Source: Puccinia triticina (lineage: Eukaryota > Basidiomycota > Pucciniomycetes > Pucciniales > Pucciniaceae). Taken from it: a stretch of 64,000 nucleotides of DNA. The notes below the pieces were generated by a model. The model did no database searches, was not told the DNA's origin, and saw only the letters and a program-made list of their open reading frames with translations. The position numbers and the translations under genes were made by a program. The DNA lies in contig NC_070565.1 in NCBI RefSeq assembly GCF_026914185.1, forward strand, positions 434,001-498,000. Direction: 5' to 3'. Below are positions 56,601 through 64,000 of this stretch, in pieces (position 1 is the first letter of the stretch; each line of letters starts with the position of its first letter).

Positions 56601-58109
56601 TGAGGTAAAACACCCGCGTCACAATTGTCGGGTGGTCGACCGGGTTGTCTCCTGCAGGTATTTCCTGGAGAACTTCGGGCCATTTTGGGTTTGCCGTCAT
56701 GGTGATGAAGAGCGAAGGCGGACCATATTTACGAGTGATCGCCATGGCATTGTGGTACAATTGCTCCATGCCCCTCGGGCTGCCTATGAACGTCGCTGGG
56801 AGAATCACGCAGCGACCGGTGATATTCGACTGATTTTCTAAGGACTTGAGTAGTCGGTTGTAGGTCCCGACCTTGAGTTTGTCCTGATTGCTTGTGATGA
56901 ATTTGAGCCGCTGGCGCTCAACGCAGACGCACATGTCGACCAGGATCTCTTGAAGCAAAGATCTACCAGCAAGTATGGCTGAAAACTTTGCATTTCGCTT
57001 GAACAACATGAACGCGAACCATTCAAGAGGGCCAACCTTCCTCCCCTTGACTGTCATAACTCGAGATGAATGTTAGTGAATGTTAGGCTAAGAGTTAAGA
57101 ACTCATGCTCACCTCTTTCAGTCGAGGCACAGAATAAATTATCCCACTGTTGCTCGCCGAAGGGGAAGAAAAGTGGGTACCTCATTGGGAAATAAGATGA
57201 GTGCATGTCCGAAATGCATTCAAGCCCATTGTCGCGGCGATGGAGGAGTATTTGGCGGGGCTTGATGATATTGCCGGCGCCCTGGACAACAATGGCGACC
57301 TCGTTTGCAGTCGGGCAATTGTACCGCTTTGGGTTGCTCCCCGGCTTTGGGACGCCTTGCAATTTCAATGTCCTTGCGTTTCTCGCCTCGAGAATATCCT
57401 TAGCGGAGCGGAAGACTTTCGCGTAAGGGTTGTGTCCGTTCAGATACTGCAATAATTTGAGAATCAGGCCGGGCTCCATACTTGCCGCTTTGCCGGAGTC
57501 GCCCGCTTTGCCCTTTGCCTTTTCAGCTCGATATTCCGCTTCGCCAAGCCCCTTATCCCCAACGACATAGATTTGCGCGAAGCCAGCCGCGGATCCTGGT
57601 GCAGGCTCAATGCTTGAAATTCTGTGTGTAAGCGCGCCTGAAATTTTGAAGACATTTATACCGAACGGGCCTTGAACAGAGTGGTCGACGTTTGCGCTGA
57701 GTGAGGTAAATGCCAGCGCGTTGTTATACATCCTAAGCAAGCTCTGATAGTTCTTCAAGCCTAGAGAAAAAACAATTGGTCAGTTGACATTCAATTCCCG
57801 GAATCAGGACAACCCACGTCTGTCTTTTGCGGTGAGCAGGAGTTTCATGAAGGTTGGATATTCGCGCGCGGACCTGTCAGCTGAAGGCAGAGTTACTTTA
57901 TCCTTCTGGCAGCAGGTCGAGAATGAGGGCTTGGCCTTGACGCGTTCTCCGAGGGTGGCTTCGTCCTTGTAATGAAGCGCCTGACACTTACTGCATTTGA
58001 CATCGCAAGGTCCGCAGCTATGAGGAACACTGTACGACGAGCAATTCCGGAGTGAAGCCTTGTAGGTAGGGTGCGTGCTGTTGCGCACTTTTCCTTTAGT
58101 CTCAATCAT
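53664..58109 (-). pseudogene. Helitron RepHel (HUH replication initiator plus Pif1-type helicase)
   Basis: Exons 58109-57818, 57760-57113 and 57059-53664 join in phase (donors GTGGGT, GTGAGC; acceptors CTAG, GAG). Two one-base frameshifts break the last exon, near 56,590 and near 54,855; otherwise it would encode about 1445 residues. RepHel nicks one strand and drives rolling-circle transposition. The N-terminus has Cys pairs (CGPCDVKCSKCQALHY, FSTCC). The Helitron-like N region has PATFIGSPRGMEQLYHNAMA and FITMTANPKWPEV. HUH motif is KRGLPHLHLML; the Tyr motif is AIKYLYKYITKG. Helicase has GPGGTGKTFLLN (Walker A), IIWDEIVMIHK (Walker B), FSGDFRQILPVV, TENMR, and near the C-terminus YAMSVNKSQGQTL and VALSRVSN. 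The Helitron ends (5' TC, 3' hairpin plus CTRR) were not found. Confidence 0.9.
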
Positions 58110-59301
58110 TGTACCGGGTCTGACGAGACCAACGTTTGGAGCAAGAAGCGAATCCTAGAGTCGTGCCGTCCTGGAGATTGATTGTTTAGTCAATCGGATA
58201 TTCAACCATTGATTGAGTCAGCTGATAAGGGATTGACAATGGACTAACCGTTGGCCGTGATTTGTACGCACGTGGCAGCTTAATCGATTAAAACCTGGGG
58301 CGGCCGATTGTCTACGTTGTTCGATTTGATTTGCGGCGGAGGAGATTGGAAACTTCTGGGCGAGGGCAGGTCACGGTTGAGTTGAGACTACGAGGAATCT
58401 AGAAAGTCTGGAATGCGGTCGGAGCGGCCAAGGCCTTGACTTAGATGATCAGGGGTAAGGCCGTCGACAGCCTAAGACTTGAACCCTGTCGGGTGTCACC
58501 AGGTGTTGTGTCTCGCGCTACATCCTCATGACTCATGTGTGATATGTCATAGACCGGCCCAGCTAGAGTCATTTTATTCCCTGTGCAATTATTAATGTCG
58601 AGATTATATTCAAGTTGAACCTGTTGCTATCATATGTTGTGTCACCAGGTCATATACGAATGGGAGTCTTACGCATGACTGTTGACGGCGATATGCCAGC
58701 TGCAGTAAATTTGCTCATCTTGCCGCTAGTGTTGAGGATATAATCACAAAGTAACCTGAGAGTTTACGGCCTCTTCTGCTCATTGGTGAAGACGCCTGTG
58801 AGGTAATATTTCAGGCAACGTGAGCTACTAATACAAGAATGGGCAATAGTATCCACAATAAAATTTTCCATGTTGGGATGCTGATGTGAAATGGCTGCCG
58901 CAAAGATTGGCATACAGCTAATCGCAAATCTTTGTTTTGGTCGAGTGGACGGGCGAATGGTTTTTCTCATTGATATGCGGCCTAGTTTATCTATATACAT
59001 GGACAAGCATAGAGGGAGACGGGATACATGTTTTGCTCAATTTGTATTGCGGGAAGAAATGACGGGAGAAGTAGAGCATTCGGCGCGTGTTGTGTCTCCT
59101 GAATTGAGACGAGGAAGGGGAGATTACAGATGGGCTAAGGTTACTAAGGCTTTCAGGTGCATCGATTGACGACCTGATTAAGAGGTATGATCCTGTTGGA
59201 GCCCCAAGAAGATGAACGACGTGGAATGATAGGTCGCGTCGTGCAAATAAGTTGGCCTGAACGCGGGAAGATCGGGCGCGGAGGTCGGAGATCATTTAGC
59301 G
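58110..59301. other. Spacer between RepHel and OB-fold-like gene
   Basis: No supported gene. It should contain the RepHel promoter and the 3' end of the upstream gene; both genes are on the minus strand. Confidence 0.5.
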
Positions 59302-60596
59302 TTAAAATTTCTTCATACGCTTGGCCGCCTCTTGAAGGATGGACTTTTGTGGCCTTCCACGCTTCGAGGACTCAGGCGCAGCAGGAGCGGGTTCGGGTTC
59401 CGGCTCGCTCGCATCAGCTTCTTCTTTGTCAAACATGGCCTCTTCTTTGTCGTCCGAAACGTCTTGCGCTTTTTGCTTGCCTTTGGTCGGGGTCAAGTTA
59501 GGGGGAAGTTTAGCCGCCGGGGCTGGCTTCCTTGCGGAGAAGCTTGGGGTTATAGGGCTTGCCCTTGAGCCACTTGGGGTTTCAGGTGTCGCGCTGCAGG
59601 TATTCTTGCCATGAGATTTAGGTGAGAATTTTGTGCTGTAGGGTTTACGTCAGCGCGGTGTTCATCAGATACGGCCCAACAAGACTCACAGCTTCTTCTT
59701 TATCTCCCCTGAGCCATTGTTGCCGGCGACCGCGTCGGCAGGTTTAATTTTGCCAAGCTGGTGGCCGTTGGTTACACTCACGTGGTTAACCTACGATCGA
59801 TGAGCAAAAGTCAGGACAAATTTGGATAGGTTAGGCCGACAGGAAACCTCACGAGAACTACAGCCATGTTAGTCTCCATGTCGAAGTCGATCAGGCGGCC
59901 GATGATCTTAACCTCGCGACCAACAGCGTATAACGAATGCGTCTTGATAAGATTTTTCGTACCTGGAACAATATATTTCACGTCGAACTTTTTGTGGCCG
60001 CGATTCTGGACCGCGATGAAGGGTCAGTTAAGTATTATATGATGGACAAGCAGCGAACTCACTTTGGCATCCCAGTCGGAGTGAGCGACTATCACTTGAA
60101 GACTAACACCTGTGTCGGCGGCGTCGGGGGCGACCTCCTGTCTATGTGTTATGAGGCCAAGGCTTGAGATAAATGTTTTATTGGTAAAATCTGGTTGGTT
60201 GGGGCCAGTCGCGCAGACGCGAGTAACTATATCATGATTATAAGACAAGGTGGGGGGGCACCCATCATTGGTGGCAATCATCTTACCGCTAACTGCGTAG
60301 ATGAACTCGGATTCCAGAACGTTGGTAAGCGCGGTGTTTGTCACCAATTAAACTTCGAAATTCTCGGACTTCTCATCGGTTACACCGCCGCATTGGATGA
60401 AGCTCGGGGTTTTGACGAATCCGTATTGGTTGGCTCGGACTGTATCAAAGGTTGACTGAAGCACAAAGTTAGCTTTAATGTGTGCAGGGTAGTGGGAAAG
60501 GAGGAAAGTGTGTCGCGGTTAAACACTTACATCTGTTGGAGGCTCAAAGTGACTGGAGTAGGTGACCGGGTGGTTGGGGACTCGGGAAGAAGACAT
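59302..60596 (-). pseudogene. OB-fold-like (RPA-type?) protein gene with one nonsense codon
   Basis: Five exons, complement(join(59302..59635,59690..59790,59853..60005,60063..60455,60531..60596)), 1047 nt (348 codons plus stop) with all phases consistent; donors GTAAGT, GTGAGT, GTGAGG, GTGAGT. A TAA at 60,348-60,350 (one transition from CAA) interrupts exon 2. The N-terminus reads MSSSRVPNHPVTYSSHFEPP. The middle, VSLQVIVAHSDWDAK, KKFDVKYIVPGTKNLI and YAVGREVKIIGRLIDFDMET then NMAVVLV, has the alternating beta pattern of an OB-fold, as in replication protein A. The tail is Pro/Ser/Lys-rich, then acidic, ending with an AT-hook-like KRGRPQKS. It lies upstream of RepHel on the same strand, so it may be Helitron cargo acting as a single-strand DNA-binding helper. 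The fold is my reading of the pattern, not a search result. Confidence 0.6.
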
Positions 60597-61883
60597 ATTG
60601 GTTGCCTGGGGTTGGGATAAGCAAAGAGTGGCAGGTAGGATAGTTGGCTGATTTGCGAGAGGCGATGAAATTCGAAGATTGGCTGTATCTAATTGGGGTG
60701 AAGTGTGTGCTGAGATGTGCGGTAGTGTGAATGGATTGTGGTGAGTTTATGACTTGGTGACAGGTGCATTTATGCAAAGGGGATGGTGGCTGAGGAGTTG
60801 GACAGGGGACGGTAGCAAGACAAATTGATGGATGAGAGACTGGGCAAGGCAGAAAGCTATGGGATCAGACCGGTTTGGGCAAAAATGTGTCAGGTCTGGG
60901 TAGAGTTGGCCAGGCGCAGTCGAGTTGATTGAAACAAGATGCCGGGCAGCCGTGTTGAGATGAACTTGCGGTCAGGGTCTTCACGACTTAGTACCTACCA
61001 ACGCGGCGAGGAGAGTTAAACTGCCTGGCGTTGATGTAGAGTGTAGTTAGACTGGCTGGCTCACCTTGAACAACTGGATTAGTATTAGCGGGTGAGATTA
61101 AGCCTAGCCGGGCCGAATAAGGGGAGTGTGCGTGATGGAGGAGAAACCGTTGTTTGGTTGAGGTTGTCAGTCAAGGCGGAGTTGGTTCGGACCGGATAAA
61201 GGTCCGCCAGGGCCAAGTGGTCATGCGTTTTGAATTGTAGTTTGAACGAGATTAAGCCTAGCCAAGCCGAATAAAAGGAGTGTGCTTGATGGAGGAGAAA
61301 CCGTTGTTTGGGTTAGGCTGTCAGTCGAGGCATAGTTGGTTCGGACCGGAGAAAGGGCCGCCGGGGCCAAGTGGTCATGCGTTTTCAACTGTAGTTAGGG
61401 GCAGCGAGGGGGTAAACACTTAGTGGTTGGCGAGCCATGGTTGCAGAGGTAAGAAGTTGGGTGGCGTGGCTGGACTTGCCTGGGCGAGCGTTGGAGTACA
61501 GTGTGCTGGAGCGACCAAGTTTGAGTATCAGGAGAGGGTCAATATCCACACGCAAAAGATGAACCTAGGCAGTCAAAAAAAATTGTGGCATTCTGGTACT
61601 GGTAGGGCAAAGGGATTGGGTGTCAGGGGTCTGTTGGAGGGCCTGTGGCAGTGAGTGGGTATGCAGATTCAAAAGCGTGGGTTTAGAGTTGCCATGGAAA
61701 CTGAGGTCGGTGGCTTACTGGAGGTTACATTGGTTACGGTTGGGAGAGCGACGACCATGTGGGTGTTTGGGTGAGTATAGTGGTTGTACGGCGGGTGCTG
61801 ACAGATGGCGTATAAAAAGGGGGCCTTGGGGAATGTTAATCGCCAGTCATCTCGCTGTGCTGCACTTCCAGCCAGTGGGTGAC
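60597..61883. other. Spacer with tandem duplication
   Basis: No supported gene. It is G-rich on the plus strand. It contains the tandem repeat at 61,094-61,399 and should hold the promoter of the OB-fold-like gene. Confidence 0.5.
61094..61399. repeat. Direct tandem duplication of about 154 bp
   Basis: Unit 1 (61,094-61,247) and unit 2 (61,248 to about 61,399) both begin GAGATTAAGCCTAGCC. They share GGAGGAGAAACCGTTGTTTG, GTTGGTTCGGACCGGA and GGCCAAGTGGTCATGCGTTT, with scattered differences. Confidence 0.85.
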
Positions 61884-63131
61884 TCAACCCCTCCGCTGTC
61901 GCACGTGCGCAGTTTGAGGTTTAAGATTGGTGACCCCCCTTTGCAATTGCCTTAAATGCGGCGCGCTGGGGGTCATCGGCACAATACTTGCAGTCTCTCT
62001 AGAAGGGATTGGGTATTGGGCAGTTTGTGGACTGTGGAAATTATTTGTATTTTTTTTTTGTAAATTGTTAAGGGGAAACCCTTGATGTTTGTTTTTGTGT
62101 TTGTCTGTCTTTAATAAACTTAGATAATGAATTGCATCGCATTGCCAGTTCTTGTCAAAAATGGTCAACGGAATCGGACCTCTGAATTCTCTGATGTTTT
62201 TGTCGAAGTACGGAGTAAACCCTACATCAAAATGGTTAGGCAGGGACCCCTTGATGAACACTATGGTCGTTTTATCCGCCGGCCTTTTAGCCACGTTAAC
62301 AGCTGGGTTTATCGCGTTGCTTGAAGAGGATCTAAGGATGTCCGGCTTGTCCGGTGCCAACAGAGATGTTGCGTCACCCATCTTCCCATAGAGCCTTAAA
62401 AAGAAGTCCGTCGATTTCTTATCGCCCCTCGCGAAGGCCTCTGATGCTCTGTCCCAGACCTCTTGACGATTGGTTTTGTGTTGAACAGATTTATTGGAGA
62501 TTGAACCTGATGCATTGACAGTCTTGGAAATTTCTAACAGCGTCCCAGTACTCCCAGCAACCTTGGTTTCCTTAGGAGGCTCCGTAACGGTCACCGCTCC
62601 TGGTTCAACGATCAATGGCAAGTTCAATAAGATGGCTTTGTATCTGGACGCCGTGTCTTGATCTTGACCGTCTTTTAATGGGTTAGGGATTTCTAGATGC
62701 AATCAAGCAAATTATGATCCAATATTATATCAACATCATATCGAGCAATTTACGATTGATTATGCATCTGATAGACCATCTCAGCAACTTTGAGAGTGGC
62801 TAACCTTTGAAGCTATCTTCACTGTCTGTGTCATGGGACAACACAGTATCTTTCTTGGCGGTCTCTTTCCCGAGTGCTTCTCCTTAAATCGCGTGACAAA
62901 TGCGGTAGAATCAAAACGGATGTAAGCGCTAACCATCTACTTAGGTTGCATGAATATTCACTAGGAGAACTAACGACTCAATTTCTCCTGTATTATGATG
63001 GACGGCTTGCGTCTCTCTTCATCGGTAGGTATCGCAGACATTTCAGATGTGCCGGCAATCGGTCCTGCTGTCGCGGCCTCAGGTGTCTTGTTGTTCCTCT
63101 TGTTTGTTCGCTTAACCATGTCTTCAACCAT
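61884..63131 (-). CDS. Unrecognised protein, probable transposon-associated family, 3' truncated
   Basis: Model: exons 63131-62975, 62882-62805 and 62692 down to a stop at 61,884, phases consistent (donors GTTAGT, GTTAGC; acceptors TTAAG, CTAG). Two Met codons (63,131 and 63,119) are possible starts. The protein is hydrophilic: KRTNKRNNKTPEAATAGPIA, DEERRKPSIIIQEKLSREAL, then EVWDRASEAFARGDKKSTDF, FLRLYGKMGDATSL, and the most conserved-looking block SLPNHFDVGFTPYFDKNIRE, FRGPIPLTIFDKNWQCDAIH. After about residue 240 the frame runs into low-complexity, unrelated sequence, suggesting a truncated copy. No known catalytic motif. I associate this style with repeated rust genes that travel with mobile elements, but that is memory of the family, not proof. 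Confidence 0.5.
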
Positions 63132-64000
63132 GTCCTTCTTTCTCCCGGTAACTGACAAATTTGAATGTGATAGCTGAGAGGAATCGAAAGTAGTATGATT
63201 TTAAAAAATTTTTGAAAAGGAAACTGCCGGTGCAGAGCCGATGAGTTTCAGAGAGATGATGGAGAGAGCTTGTGAGGAGTCTTTGTGCGGGGACAGGCGA
63301 GTCTCAAGGAGCTAGATTATGAAGGTTGCTGTGACTGGCGCATGAGCCCGGTCTCAAACCTAATTGCTCATAATCTAGCCTCGACTCCCCCGGCCTGGCC
63401 TGGGCGCCCTCCTTTGCGTGCTTGGACCTAGGCGACCTCCCCCTGCGGGTCTGGTCTCTGTCCATACCGCAATAATAGATCCTTGGCAACCGGCCGGACC
63501 CCAAAATCAGTGTATAGCTGCTGAGTTGGAGTCAAGATCAGTGGGTCATCTGGGAGCCCATTGGGGTCTTTGCGGGCTCCCTCAGGGTTGGTGGGGTTCA
63601 AGAGCAGGAATGGGTTGAATGCCACGCAGGGGTGCCCTCATTCCGTTGTCTTTGCGGTGGGCGGCCTTGGTCAGCTGCATTGGAAAAGGGCTTGGTTTAA
63701 TACGGCGGGGGGAAACAGGCTGACGGAGGGGGAGGGGGGGTGGCAGGAGGAAGAGGCTCATGGATCATGGACTGTGCTTACATTCATCATCTGGGGTAGC
63801 AAGCCGGCGGCGGTTTGAGGGCGTGGTGGTGCTTGCGTCGAAGGACATGGCAAGGGATGGGATGGCTGGATTGGCCAGGAGAGCTGGGGGGCGTGGGAAT
63901 CTTGGTGGATCCAGGCGGATGTTTCTGCGGTTGGCAAAAGTAACAACAATAACTCCAGACAAAACTAGACAAAAGTACGTAGAGTAATGGTAAATCTTAT
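63132..64000. other. Gene-free right flank
   Basis: No supported gene. It should contain the 5' flank of the preceding gene. A GC-rich stretch at 63,300-63,960 has overlapping frames on both strands and no recognisable domain. Confidence 0.5.

Overview
The window looks like nuclear DNA of a basidiomycete, most likely a rust fungus (Pucciniales, Puccinia-like). The host genes carry several short introns (about 74-143 bp, GT-AG), coding islands sit in large repeat tracts, and the Copia, hAT, Tc1/mariner and Helitron proteins have the flavour of rust elements. The organism call is inference from these features and protein style, not from a database search.

Layout. 1-13,961 is almost gene-free: a Tourist-like MITE, a chain of short perfect hairpins (about 2.54-3.41 kb), a multiply broken fatty acid synthase beta pseudogene with a tRNA-like sequence inside it (6.0-8.1 kb), an LTR-like piece, a 1.2-kb foldback element built from 19 palindromic modules (9.2-10.4 kb), and smaller foldbacks. 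A three-exon RCC1 gene occupies 13,962-16,263 on the minus strand.

16.86-27.9 kb is a nested transposon stack. A Tc1/mariner transposase was split by a Copia retrotransposon (5-bp target duplication GGAGC). The Copia was then hit by an internally deleted hAT element (8-bp duplication), a 410-bp terminal-inverted-repeat element (5-bp duplication), a MITE inside one LTR (3-bp duplication) and a foldback element carrying a spliceable J-domain gene. Taking out the insertions restores both reading frames. 27.9-34.35 kb is further degraded Tc1/hAT sequence, MITEs, an LTR-like piece and a 2.24-kb hAT-type element.

35.6-44.4 kb is the main gene island: a 3-keto-steroid reductase (ERG27-like, minus), divergent from CTU1/NCS6 tRNA thiolase (plus, 7 exons); a DnaJ C-terminal-domain protein without a J domain (minus); and an unrecognised protein (minus). 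I derived the splice models by hand; each keeps frame and sums to a multiple of three.

46.2-51.1 kb is a second Copia element (TSD AGCAG) lying inside an exon-like reading frame; its gag-pol is one frame broken only by three TGA codons. 53.7-63.1 kb holds a Helitron RepHel gene (two frameshifts), a five-exon OB-fold-like gene with one nonsense codon, and another unrecognised gene that may be transposon cargo. The Helitron ends were not found. The host genes serve unrelated housekeeping roles (Ran nucleotide exchange, ergosterol synthesis, tRNA wobble thiolation, chaperone function). Most of the rest is transposon biology.
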